Notes under the pieces: model-generated
What the model was told of the DNA's origin: nothing
The model's input: the letters and a program-made list of their open reading frames with translations, nothing else
The model's database searches: none
Source of the DNA: Noviherbaspirillum denitrificans
Lineage (GTDB): Bacteria > Pseudomonadota > Gammaproteobacteria > Burkholderiales > Burkholderiaceae_D
Assembly (NCBI RefSeq): GCF_002211445.1
Contig: NZ_LSTO01000001.1
Location: forward strand, 4,231,337 to 4,269,405
Direction: 5' to 3'
DNA length: 38,069 nt
Position numbers and translations under genes: made by a program
Shown: positions 8,733-16,886 of the stretch, piece after piece
Numbering within the stretch: the first letter of the stretch is position 1
Layout: each line of letters opens with the position of its first letter

Positions 8733-9947
8733 GTGGAACATCTTCTCTACCTGGTACACCGCATCCCCTATCCGCCCAACAAGGGCGACAAGATCCGCTC
8801 ATACCACTTGCTGCGCCACCTGGCCGAGCGCTACCACGTGCACCTCGGCACCTTTGTCGACGATGCCGATGACTGGCAGCACACCGACACCGTGAAGAAG
8901 CTGTGCGCAAGCACGCACTTTGCAGCGCTCGATCCACTGAAGTCGCGCGTGCGGAGCCTTGGCGCGTTGCTGACGAACGGGGTGTTGAGCGTCGACTACT
9001 ACCGCAATGCGGGCCTGCAGGAATGGGTGAGGCAGGCCATGCGCGAACACGGCATTTCCCGCGTGCTGGTGTTTTCCTCGCCGATGGCGCAATACGTGAT
9101 GGACTATGCGCAAGCACGGCGGGTCATTGATTTTGTCGACATCGACTCCGACAAGTGGCGCCAGTACGCCGAGAAGAAGCCCTGGCCGATGAGCTGGCTG
9201 TACGGGCATGAAGCGCGCCAGTTGCTGGCCTACGAGCGCCATGTCGCGCAACGCTTCGACGCCTCGCTGTTCGTCTCGCAACCGGAAGCCGAGATGTTCA
9301 GGCAACTGGCGCCGGAATCGCACGCGCGCATCGGCTACTTCAGCAACGGCGTCGACACCGATTACTTCGCTCCGTCCGCTGCGCTCGTCAATCCTTATAC
9401 CGACGGCAAGCCTGCCATCGCCTTCACCGGCGCGATGGATTACTGGCCGAATGTCGATGCGGTGCAGTGGTTTGCTGACGAAGTCTTCCCGTCCGTGCTG
9501 AAGGCTCGTCCCGGCGCGCAGTTCTACATTGTCGGTGCGCGCCCGACTGCGCAGGTGCAGGCGCTTGCGTCGCGTCCGGGTATTCATGTGACCGGTACGG
9601 TGCCGGACGTTCGGCCCTATATCGCCTACGCCAGCGTGGCCGTGGCGCCGCTGCGCATCGCGCGCGGCATCCAGAACAAGGTGCTGGAAGCGATGGCCAT
9701 GGCACGTCCCGTGGTGGTGTCGCCGCAGGCACTGGAAGGGATCAAGGCCGAGCCAGGCCGCGATATCGTTCTGGCGCAGGACGCAGGGCAAACCGTGGCC
9801 GCCGTTAACACGCTGCTGTCCACGCCCGATACCACCATTGGCGCGGCGGCCAGGAAGAAGGTCATCGACCTGTACGGATGGACCAGCAACCTGTCGCGCG
9901 TCGACAGCCTGCTTGAAGCCGGCACACCGGCAGCAATGGCATGCTGA
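8733..9947 (+). CDS. Glycosyltransferase, XrtA/PEP-CTERM-associated (TIGR03087-like)
   Basis: This GT-B fold glycosyltransferase has 404 residues if started at GTG 8733, four bases after the previous stop; GGGGTAA precedes it. The upstream in-frame ATG at 8691 lies inside the FemAB gene and adds no conserved sequence. The protein begins EHLLYLVHRIPYPPNKGDKI, the acceptor-side N-terminus typical of this exosortase-associated family. It contains FSNGVDTDYF, AFTGAMDYWPNVDAV, and the nucleotide-sugar-binding region with VAPLRIARGIQNKVLEAMAM (GT1/GT4-like E-x7-E area). It should add a sugar to the undecaprenyl-linked repeat unit. The sugar donor cannot be read from sequence. The last 7 bp overlap the exosortase start. 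Confidence 0.92.
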   Translation: MEHLLYLVHRIPYPPNKGDKIRSYHLLRHLAERYHVHLGTFVDDADDWQHTDTVKKLCASTHFAALDPLKSRVRSLGALLTNGVLSVDYYRNAGLQEWVRQAMREHGISRVLVFSSPMAQYVMDYAQARRVIDFVDIDSDKWRQYAEKKPWPMSWLYGHEARQLLAYERHVAQRFDASLFVSQPEAEMFRQLAPESHARIGYFSNGVDTDYFAPSAALVNPYTDGKPAIAFTGAMDYWPNVDAVQWFADEVFPSVLKARPGAQFYIVGARPTAQVQALASRPGIHVTGTVPDVRPYIAYASVAVAPLRIARGIQNKVLEAMAMARPVVVSPQALEGIKAEPGRDIVLAQDAGQTVAAVNTLLSTPDTTIGAAARKKVIDLYGWTSNLSRVDSLLEAGTPAAMAC

Positions 9948-11509
9948 GCGGACCGAACATGTTCGCGCCGGCCGCCAGTCGCGACGCCACGGGCACCTGG
10001 AAGGCCGCGGCAATCGCCCTCGCGGTCCTGGCACCATTCTTCGTGTATTTCCAGACCGTCGAGTCCATCGTAGAAATCTGGAACAAGTCCGACACTTTCG
10101 CCCACGGCTACATCATTCTGCCGATCTCGCTTTGGCTCATCTGGCGACGGCGGCAGACGCTGCCGCTGCATGCGGCCAGGCCGTGGTGGCCTGGCCTGCT
10201 CTTGCTTGCCGGCTGCGGCTGCGGATGGCTGCTGGCCGAGCTGGCGGCGGTGCAGGTCGTCAAGCAATACGCCTTCGTGTCGATGATTCCGCTTATCTGC
10301 CTGACGGTCCTCGGTCCGCGCATGGCGTGGGCAATGGCATTTCCGCTGCTGTTCCTGCTGCTGGCGGTTCCATTCGGCGAAGTGCTGATCGAGCCGCTGA
10401 TCGGTGTGACTGCCGACTTCACTGTTGCTGCGCTGCAGATGAGCGGCATTCCTGTTCTGCGCAACGGCAGCCACTTCGAGATCCCGACGGGAAGCTGGGC
10501 CGTGGTGGAAGCCTGCAGCGGCGTGCGCTACCTGATTTCCTCGTTCACGCTCGGCTGCCTGTACGCCTACCTGAACTACCATTCGCGCCTGCGCCGGACG
10601 CTGTTCATCCTGCTTTCGATTGGCGCTCCCATCGTGGCCAACGGCCTGCGTGCCTACATGATCGTCATGCTCGGCCACCTGAGCGGCATGACGCTGGCAG
10701 TTGGCGTCGACCACCTAATTTACGGCTGGGTCTTCTTCGGTATCGTGATGTTCGCCATGTTCTGGATCGGCAGCTTCTGGCGTGAAGAGATGCAGGCAAC
10801 GCCGGGCGCCGCGGAGGCGACAACAGGACCGTCCGAAGCCGGCGCCGCCGTGCCCATGTTCGTCGCCGCAACCGGCGCCGCGATCGCCGTTGTCGCCGTA
10901 TGGCCGGTCTATGCTCGCTATATTGAGCAAGCGGCTCCGCGTGTTGCGGCGGTCCTTCCGGAAACAATGGCGGCGACGTGGAAGGAGCGCACACCTTTTA
11001 CGCAGTGGACGCCCAGGTTCAGCAAGCCGAGCGCCGAATTCACGCGCTACTTCGAACGCGACGGCAAGCAGGTCGGCCTGTCGCTGCTGTACTACCGCGA
11101 GGCGAGACGGGATTCGCAGCTCATCAGCTCGATCAACCGCATGGTCGGGGAAAAGGATGCCGGCATGCGCCAGGTCGCCTCGGCCGGCCAGGTGGAAACC
11201 TTTGGCGGCCGGACGTTGAAGATCCGCGAAGCGACGATCGAGATTGCAGGCAATCCCATCATCGTGTGGCACTGGTATTGGATCGACGGTACGCACACCG
11301 CCAGCGATTATGCCGGCAAGCTGCTGCTGGCCCGGGAACGGCTGCTCATGCGGGGTGGCGACGGGGCATCGGTGATCGTGTTTGCGCCGTACAGTCAGAA
11401 CGCGGCGGAAGCGCGCGGCGCGTTGCGCAGCTTCCTGTCGGAGAACATCGGCGCAATCGAGAAAACGCTGGCATCCGCCGGCATCTCGCAACCGGGAGCA
11501 GCACAATGA
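9941..11509 (+). CDS. xrtA: Exosortase A with fused C-terminal EpsI domain
   Basis: The 522-residue polytopic inner-membrane cysteine protease/transpeptidase recognises PEP-CTERM tails. About eight hydrophobic helices fill residues 20-280. The catalytic triad is visible: Cys192 in VVEACSGVRYLISS, Arg237 in VANGLRAYM and His258 in VDHLIYGW. Residues about 290-515 form a soluble, membrane-anchored EpsI-type domain (DUF3485), as expected for the long exosortase A class (TIGR03109). The ATG at 9941 overlaps the previous gene by 7 bp; M7 at 9959 is an alternative start. No PEP-CTERM substrate is encoded in this window, so the substrates must lie elsewhere in the genome. Its position amid the glycosyltransferase genes is the normal arrangement. 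Confidence 0.96.
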   Translation: MLSGPNMFAPAASRDATGTWKAAAIALAVLAPFFVYFQTVESIVEIWNKSDTFAHGYIILPISLWLIWRRRQTLPLHAARPWWPGLLLLAGCGCGWLLAELAAVQVVKQYAFVSMIPLICLTVLGPRMAWAMAFPLLFLLLAVPFGEVLIEPLIGVTADFTVAALQMSGIPVLRNGSHFEIPTGSWAVVEACSGVRYLISSFTLGCLYAYLNYHSRLRRTLFILLSIGAPIVANGLRAYMIVMLGHLSGMTLAVGVDHLIYGWVFFGIVMFAMFWIGSFWREEMQATPGAAEATTGPSEAGAAVPMFVAATGAAIAVVAVWPVYARYIEQAAPRVAAVLPETMAATWKERTPFTQWTPRFSKPSAEFTRYFERDGKQVGLSLLYYREARRDSQLISSINRMVGEKDAGMRQVASAGQVETFGGRTLKIREATIEIAGNPIIVWHWYWIDGTHTASDYAGKLLLARERLLMRGGDGASVIVFAPYSQNAAEARGALRSFLSENIGAIEKTLASAGISQPGAAQ

Positions 11510-12669
11510 GCGCGCCGCCCCTGGTCGTCCACCTGATCTTCCGCCTCGACTTCGGCGGACTGGAAAACATGCTGGTGGAACGCATCAACCGCATGCCGGC
11601 CGACCGCTACCGCCACGCGGTGGTGTCGCTCACCTATCACACCGATTTTGCGAAAAAGATTACCCGACCGGATGTCGAACTGTATTCGCTGCACAAGCCG
11701 GCCGGCATGGCGCTGGAAACCCACGTCAAGTTGTGGAAGTTGCTGCGGCAGTTGAAACCGGCCGTGGTGCACACCTACAACCTGTCGGCAGTAGAGTACG
11801 GCATTACCGCGCTGCTGGCCGGCGTGCCGGTGCGTGTCAGCGGATCGCATGGACGTGACGCCAGCGATCCGGAAGGCAGGAATAAAAAGCACAATTTCCT
11901 GCGCCGCAGGATGATTCCGTTCTACGACTGCTGCTATTCGAATTCGGCCGACCTTGAGCGCTGGAACCGCGAGGTTATCGGCGTCCCCGGGCACAAGAGC
12001 CGCCTGCTTCATAACGGTATTGATACCGGGAAATACAAGCCGGGTCCAGCGCCGGCTTCGGTCCCCTTCCCGCCCGGCAGCTTTGTCATCGGCACAGTCG
12101 GAAGGGTGCAGGACGTGAAGGACCATCCCGGCCTGGTCGATGCCTTCCTGCTGCTGAAAGACATGGCCCCGGACCAATGGCCGGCGTTGTGCCTCGCCAT
12201 CGTGGGCGACGGGCCGATGATGGCAGCGGTGAGGGAAAAGGTCGCGTCGGCGGGCATCGCCGACAAGGTCTGGCTGCCCGGCGCACGCACCGACGTCAAC
12301 GAAATCCTGCGCGGCTTTTCCGTCTTCGTCCTGTCGTCCATCGCCGAGGGAACGCCAGGTTCGGCACTGGAAGCCATGGCGACCGGATTGCCGGTGGTCG
12401 GCACGCGGGTAGGCGGCGTTCCGGAAGTCGTCGCTGATGGCGTGACCGGCCTGGTGGTCCCGGCGCGCGACCCGCAAGCGCTCGCGAAAGCCATCGCATG
12501 CTACATCGAACAACCGGCGCTCGCGACGCAGCACGGCAAGGCCGGTCTCGAGCGCGTGATGCAGAAATACAGCATGGCCGCCATGCTCAATGCGTATCTG
12601 GACATGTACGATTCGTTATGCCATACCAAGATCAAAATCAGGGAGCCTCGTAAATCATGTGTGGAATAG
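11506..12669 (+). CDS. Glycosyltransferase, XrtA/PEP-CTERM-associated (TIGR03088-like)
   Basis: The GT4-type glycosyltransferase has 387 residues from ATG 11506, which overlaps the xrtA stop (ATGA) and is preceded by GGGAG. The open frame runs upstream to 10978, but that is an alternate frame of xrtA. The N-terminus VVHLIFRLDFGGLENMLVE is the glycine-rich acceptor loop of this family. Further motifs are HTYNLSAVEYG, RVSGSHGRD, LLHNGIDTGKY, GTVGRVQDVKDH and the donor-site SSIAEGTPGSALEAMATG with the E-x7-E pattern. It acts in the cytoplasm on the lipid-linked precursor. The final 13 bp overlap the next gene, asnB, in another frame. Confidence 0.92.
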   Translation: MSAPPLVVHLIFRLDFGGLENMLVERINRMPADRYRHAVVSLTYHTDFAKKITRPDVELYSLHKPAGMALETHVKLWKLLRQLKPAVVHTYNLSAVEYGITALLAGVPVRVSGSHGRDASDPEGRNKKHNFLRRRMIPFYDCCYSNSADLERWNREVIGVPGHKSRLLHNGIDTGKYKPGPAPASVPFPPGSFVIGTVGRVQDVKDHPGLVDAFLLLKDMAPDQWPALCLAIVGDGPMMAAVREKVASAGIADKVWLPGARTDVNEILRGFSVFVLSSIAEGTPGSALEAMATGLPVVGTRVGGVPEVVADGVTGLVVPARDPQALAKAIACYIEQPALATQHGKAGLERVMQKYSMAAMLNAYLDMYDSLCHTKIKIREPRKSCVE

Positions 12670-14558
12670 TCGGTATTGTGGATGCGCGCGGCAGGCGGGA
12701 CATCGATCGCCAGCTCCTCGAAAAGATGAATGAGTCGCAGCACCATCGCGGCCCTGACGAAGGCGGCATCCATATCGAGCCCGGCGTGGGTTTTGGCCAT
12801 CGCCGCCTTTCGATCATCGACCTGTCCTCGGGACAGCAGCCGCTGTTCAATGAAGACGGCAGTGTGGTGGTGACCTACAACGGCGAAATCTACAATTTTC
12901 CCGAGCTGATGGATGAACTCGTCAAGCTGGGCCACACCTTCCGCACCCATTGCGATACCGAAGTGATCGTGCATGCGTGGGAACAGTGGGGCGAGCGCTG
13001 CGTGGACCGCTTCCGCGGCATGTTCGCCTTCGGCGTATGGGACCGCAACAAGCAGATCCTGTTCCTAGGCCGCGACCGCTTGGGCGTCAAGCCGCTGTAT
13101 TACGCGATGCTCGACGACGGCATGTTCATCTTTTCGTCCGAACTGAAGGCATTGATGGCCCATCCCGGCCTCGTCCGGCAGATCGACCCGCGCGCCATCG
13201 AGGATTATTTTGCGTACGGCTACGTCCCGGAGCCCAAGACGATCTTCACCAGCGCAATGAAACTGCCGCCAGGCCACACACTGACGCTGCGCAACGGCGG
13301 CCTGCCGGAAGTGAACAAGTACTGGGATGTGCCGTTCAAGCCGCATGGCGATATCAGCGACGAACGGGCGCAGGAAGAACTGATCGCGCGCCTGCGCGAG
13401 GCGGTGGACATCCGGCTGGTGGCCGAAGTGCCGCTGGGGGCATTCCTCTCCGGCGGCGTCGATTCCAGCGGCGTCGTAGCCATGATGGCCGGGCTGACGA
13501 AGGAACCCGTCAATACCTGTTCCATCTCCTTTGGCGACCCGAAATTCAACGAATCCGAATACGCGCAAAAGGTCGCCGAACGCTACGGCACCGCGCACCA
13601 CGTGGAACAGGTCGACAAGGACGACTTCGACCTGATCGACACGCTGGCGGCGCTGTACGACGAGCCTTTTGCCGACAGCTCCGCCATCCCGACCTATCGC
13701 GTGTGCCAGCTCGCGCGCAAGCGCGTGACGGTTGCGCTGTCCGGCGACGGCGGCGACGAGAACCTTGCCGGCTACCGCCGCTACCGCTGGCACATGTATG
13801 AAGAACGGTTGCGCTCGACGATTCCGCTGGCGGCGCGCAAGCCGATCTTCGGCACGCTGGGCCAGCTCTATCCGAAGGCTGACTGGGCGCCGCGCGTATT
13901 CCGCGCCAAATCGACTTTCGAAGCGCTGGCGCGCGATTCGGTGGAAGGCTATTTCCACACCGTGTCGATCATGAACGACAAGATGCGTACGCGCCTCTTC
14001 AGCGATGATTTCAAGCGCATCCTGAACGGCTATCACGCCGACAGTGTGCTGCAGGCGCACGCAGACAATTGCCCGGCCGAGGATGCGCTGTCGCTGGTGC
14101 AATACCTCGACCTGAAGACCTACCTCGTCGGCGACATCCTGACCAAGGTCGATCGTGCGAGCATGGCGCACGCATTGGAAGTGCGCGTGCCGCTGCTCGA
14201 CCACAAGCTGGTCGAATGGATGTCCGGCCTGCCGCCTGAAATGAAGCTGCGCGGCACGGAAGGCAAGTACATCTTCAAGAAGGGCCTCGAAAAGTACCTG
14301 CCCGAGGACATCCTGTACCGTGACAAGATGGGCTTTTCGGTGCCGCTGGCAAGCTGGTTCCGCGGCCCGCTGAAGGAGCGCATCCGCGAGGCATTGCTCG
14401 GCGAGACACTGGCCAGCACCGGCATCTTCGACCGCGCCTTCCTGGAAGAGATGCTCGACCATCACCACTCAGGCCGCCGCGACTACAGCGCGCCGCTGTG
14501 GACGTTGCTGATGTTCGAGTCATTCCTTCGCAACCTCAACGGCAACTGGAGGATGTAG
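12657..14558 (+). CDS. asnB: XrtA/PEP-CTERM-associated amidotransferase, asparagine-synthase-like (complete)
   Basis: The 633-residue two-domain protein has an intact class II glutaminase half: nucleophile Cys2 (MCGIVGIVDA), RGPDEGG at 31-37, R50 in GFGHRRLSII, N75-G76 in TYNGEIYN and D100 in HCDTE. The synthetase half has the ATP pyrophosphatase loop SGGVDSS at 265-271 and a downstream SGDGGDENLAGYRRY. It corresponds to the exosortase A amidotransferase family (TIGR03108). It should transfer glutamine-derived ammonia to an adenylated carboxylate, perhaps a uronic acid or an amino-acid substituent of the polymer, rather than make free asparagine. The start is fixed by Cys2. GGGAG lies about 11 nt upstream, and the gene overlaps the preceding glycosyltransferase. 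Confidence 0.94.
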   Translation: MCGIVGIVDARGRRDIDRQLLEKMNESQHHRGPDEGGIHIEPGVGFGHRRLSIIDLSSGQQPLFNEDGSVVVTYNGEIYNFPELMDELVKLGHTFRTHCDTEVIVHAWEQWGERCVDRFRGMFAFGVWDRNKQILFLGRDRLGVKPLYYAMLDDGMFIFSSELKALMAHPGLVRQIDPRAIEDYFAYGYVPEPKTIFTSAMKLPPGHTLTLRNGGLPEVNKYWDVPFKPHGDISDERAQEELIARLREAVDIRLVAEVPLGAFLSGGVDSSGVVAMMAGLTKEPVNTCSISFGDPKFNESEYAQKVAERYGTAHHVEQVDKDDFDLIDTLAALYDEPFADSSAIPTYRVCQLARKRVTVALSGDGGDENLAGYRRYRWHMYEERLRSTIPLAARKPIFGTLGQLYPKADWAPRVFRAKSTFEALARDSVEGYFHTVSIMNDKMRTRLFSDDFKRILNGYHADSVLQAHADNCPAEDALSLVQYLDLKTYLVGDILTKVDRASMAHALEVRVPLLDHKLVEWMSGLPPEMKLRGTEGKYIFKKGLEKYLPEDILYRDKMGFSVPLASWFRGPLKERIREALLGETLASTGIFDRAFLEEMLDHHHSGRRDYSAPLWTLLMFESFLRNLNGNWRM

Positions 14559-14559
14559 C

Positions 14560-15777
14560 GTGCGCATCCTGCATGTCCTCGACCATTCGATCCCGCTGCA
14601 CAGCGGCTATACCTTCCGCACGCTCTCCATCCTGAAGGAGCAGCGCGCGCTCGGCTGGGAGACCTGCCACATCACCGGTCCCAAGCAGGGCAAATTCGAT
14701 GGCCCCGACGAAGACGTCGACGGCTGGCATTTCTTCCGCACACCGCCCTCGACCTCGCTCATGGGACGCATGCCCGTGCTTAAGCAGCTGGCGGTCATCG
14801 ACCAGCTTGAAAAACGGCTGGCGGAGGCAGCCAGGGAAGTCAGGCCCGACATCCTGCACGCGCATTCGCCGGCGCTGAACGGCATTGCCGCGCTGCGCGT
14901 GGGCCGCAAGCTCAACATCCCTGTCGTTTATGAAGTGCGCGCCTTCTGGGAGGACGCTGCAGTCGACCACGGCACCAGTACCGAGTGGGGCATGCGCTAC
15001 CGGCTGACGCGGGCGATGGAAACGCGCGCCTTGCGCGAAGCGGACGCTGTCACGACGATTTGCGAAGGCCTGCGCGGTGACATCCTCGAACGCGGTATTC
15101 CTGCACAAAAAGTGACGGTGATCCCCAACGCCGTGAACATCGAGGATTTCCAGACCGACGAACAGCCCGACCTCGCGCTCGCGGAAAAGCTCGGACTGAC
15201 CGGCAAGGTGGTGCTTGGCTTCATCGGCTCCTTTTATGCCTACGAAGGCCTCGACATCCTGCTGAGCGCATTGCCCATCATGCTGGCGCGCAATCCGGAC
15301 ATCCGCGTGCTGCTGGTCGGCGGCGGACCGCAGGAAAAGGAATTGAAGGCGCTCGCCACCCAACTCGGCGTGCAAGACCAGGTGATCTTCACCGGCCGCG
15401 TGCCGCACCAGGAGGTACAGCGCTACTACAACCTCATCGACGTGCTGGCGTACCCGCGCCTGCGCATGCGCCTGACCGACCTCGTCACCCCCCTCAAGCC
15501 GCTGGAAGCGATGGCGCAGGGGCGGCTGATGGTGGCGTCGAACGTCGGCGGCCACCACGAGCTGATCCAGGACGGCAAGACCGGGGTGCTGTTCGAAGCC
15601 GGCAATCCGCAGGCGCTGGCCGACAAGACGCTGGACCTGCTCGCCGCCGCCGAACGCTGGCCGGTGCTGCGCAAGGCCGCGCGCGAATTCGTCGAGACGG
15701 AGCGCAACTGGCCGCGCAGTGTCGCACGCTACCAGGACATCTACGGCCGCCTCCTGGAGCGAGGCAACCGACAATGA
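14560..15777 (+). CDS. Glycosyltransferase, exosortase A-associated (TIGR04063-like)
   Basis: The 405-residue GT4-type glycosyltransferase starts at GTG 14560, one base after the asnB stop. The N-terminus RILHVLDHSIPLHSGYTFRT is characteristic of the exosortase-associated family. The acceptor-side domain contains DILHAHSPALNGIAAL and VYEVRAFWEDAAVDHGT. The donor domain has VIPNAVNIEDF, LGFIGSFYAYEGLDILL and PLKPLEAMAQGRLMVASNVGG, with the E-x7-E-type donor contact. It probably adds one residue of the repeat unit. It is followed by a fourth glycosyltransferase with a 4-bp ATGA overlap, so the two are translationally coupled. Confidence 0.91.
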   Translation: MRILHVLDHSIPLHSGYTFRTLSILKEQRALGWETCHITGPKQGKFDGPDEDVDGWHFFRTPPSTSLMGRMPVLKQLAVIDQLEKRLAEAAREVRPDILHAHSPALNGIAALRVGRKLNIPVVYEVRAFWEDAAVDHGTSTEWGMRYRLTRAMETRALREADAVTTICEGLRGDILERGIPAQKVTVIPNAVNIEDFQTDEQPDLALAEKLGLTGKVVLGFIGSFYAYEGLDILLSALPIMLARNPDIRVLLVGGGPQEKELKALATQLGVQDQVIFTGRVPHQEVQRYYNLIDVLAYPRLRMRLTDLVTPLKPLEAMAQGRLMVASNVGGHHELIQDGKTGVLFEAGNPQALADKTLDLLAAAERWPVLRKAAREFVETERNWPRSVARYQDIYGRLLERGNRQ

Positions 15778-16886
15778 ACCCGAAGACCTTGCGCATCGGC
15801 CTCGTCGGCCCGCTGCCGCCGCCTTCCGGCGGCATGGCGAACCAGACCCTGCAGCTGGCGAAGCTGCTGGGCGAGGAAGGCGTCAAGGTCGAAGTCATCC
15901 AGGTCAACCGCCCGTATTCCCCTGCCTGGGTCGAGAACCTGCGCGGCGTGCGTGCGGTGTTCCGGCTCGTGCCCTACCTCACCCGCCTGTTCACGTCGGC
16001 GCGCGATGTCGACCTCTACCATGTGATGGCCAATTCCGGCTGGTCATGGCATCTGTTCGCGGCGCCGGCCATCTGGATCGCGGCGCTCAGGGGCAAGCCG
16101 GTGGTGGTCAATTACCGGGGCGGCGAGGCCGATGCCTTCCTGCAGAAGTCGCTTTCCTGGGTCAAGGCGAGCATGATGCGCGCCGATGTGCTCATCGTCC
16201 CCTCCGGCTTCTTGAAGGCGGTGTTCGGCAAGTACGGCATTCCAGCCGAGGTCGTGCCCAACATCATCAATCTCGACCGGTTTTCGTCAACCGGGACTGC
16301 GCGCCGGCGCGAGGATACGCCATGCCTTCTCGTCGCGCGCAACCTGGAACCGATCTACGACAATGCGACGGCAATCCGTGCAGCCGCGATCGTGCGCGAG
16401 ACTGTTCCCGGACTGCGCCTCGTCGTTGCCGGTTCGGGGCCGGAGCGTCCGATGCTGGAAGCCCTTGCCCGCGAACTCGGCATCGCCGATGCCGTGACCT
16501 TCACCGGCCGGGTTGACAACGCCGACATGGCAGCGCTGTACCGCGGCGCGGACATCATGCTCAACCCCAGCCTTGTCGATAACATGCCGAACTCCGTGCT
16601 GGAAGCGCTTGCCAGCGGCGTTCCGGTCATCAGTACCAACGTTGGCGGTGTTCCCTATATCGTCGAGCACGGCAAGACGGCATTGCTGGTGCCGCCGAAG
16701 AGCCCCGGGGAAATGGCCGCAGCGATCGCATCCCTCCTCGCCGACCCGTCACTGGCAGGCAGGTTGCGCGATGCCGGGATCGAGTCGGTGCAGCAATATA
16801 CCTGGGCCAATGTCCGCGAGCGGTTGCTGCGAACCTACGAACAAGTCCTCGCCAAACGGACCAACGCCGTGCTGGAACAAACGTGA
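15774..16886 (+). CDS. Glycosyltransferase family 4 protein
   Basis: The 370-residue GT-B glycosyltransferase starts at ATG 15774 inside the upstream stop. It begins LRIGLVGPLPPPSGGMANQT, with the Gly-rich GGMAN loop. Later motifs are VVNYRGGEADAFL, PSGFLKAVFGKYGI, VPNIINLDRF, AGSGPERPMLE and NPSLVDNMPNSVLEALASG (donor E-x7-E region). I do not assign it to a specific XrtA subfamily, although such a generic GT4 often occupies this place in XrtA loci. Donor and acceptor sugars are not deducible. The stop overlaps the following GTG start (GTGA at 16883-16886). Confidence 0.9.
   Translation: MNPKTLRIGLVGPLPPPSGGMANQTLQLAKLLGEEGVKVEVIQVNRPYSPAWVENLRGVRAVFRLVPYLTRLFTSARDVDLYHVMANSGWSWHLFAAPAIWIAALRGKPVVVNYRGGEADAFLQKSLSWVKASMMRADVLIVPSGFLKAVFGKYGIPAEVVPNIINLDRFSSTGTARRREDTPCLLVARNLEPIYDNATAIRAAAIVRETVPGLRLVVAGSGPERPMLEALARELGIADAVTFTGRVDNADMAALYRGADIMLNPSLVDNMPNSVLEALASGVPVISTNVGGVPYIVEHGKTALLVPPKSPGEMAAAIASLLADPSLAGRLRDAGIESVQQYTWANVRERLLRTYEQVLAKRTNAVLEQT

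Noticed and set aside
13065-14468. 467-codon minus-strand frame opposite the intact asnB
   Set aside because: Antisense shadow of asnB; no domain or plausible start context.
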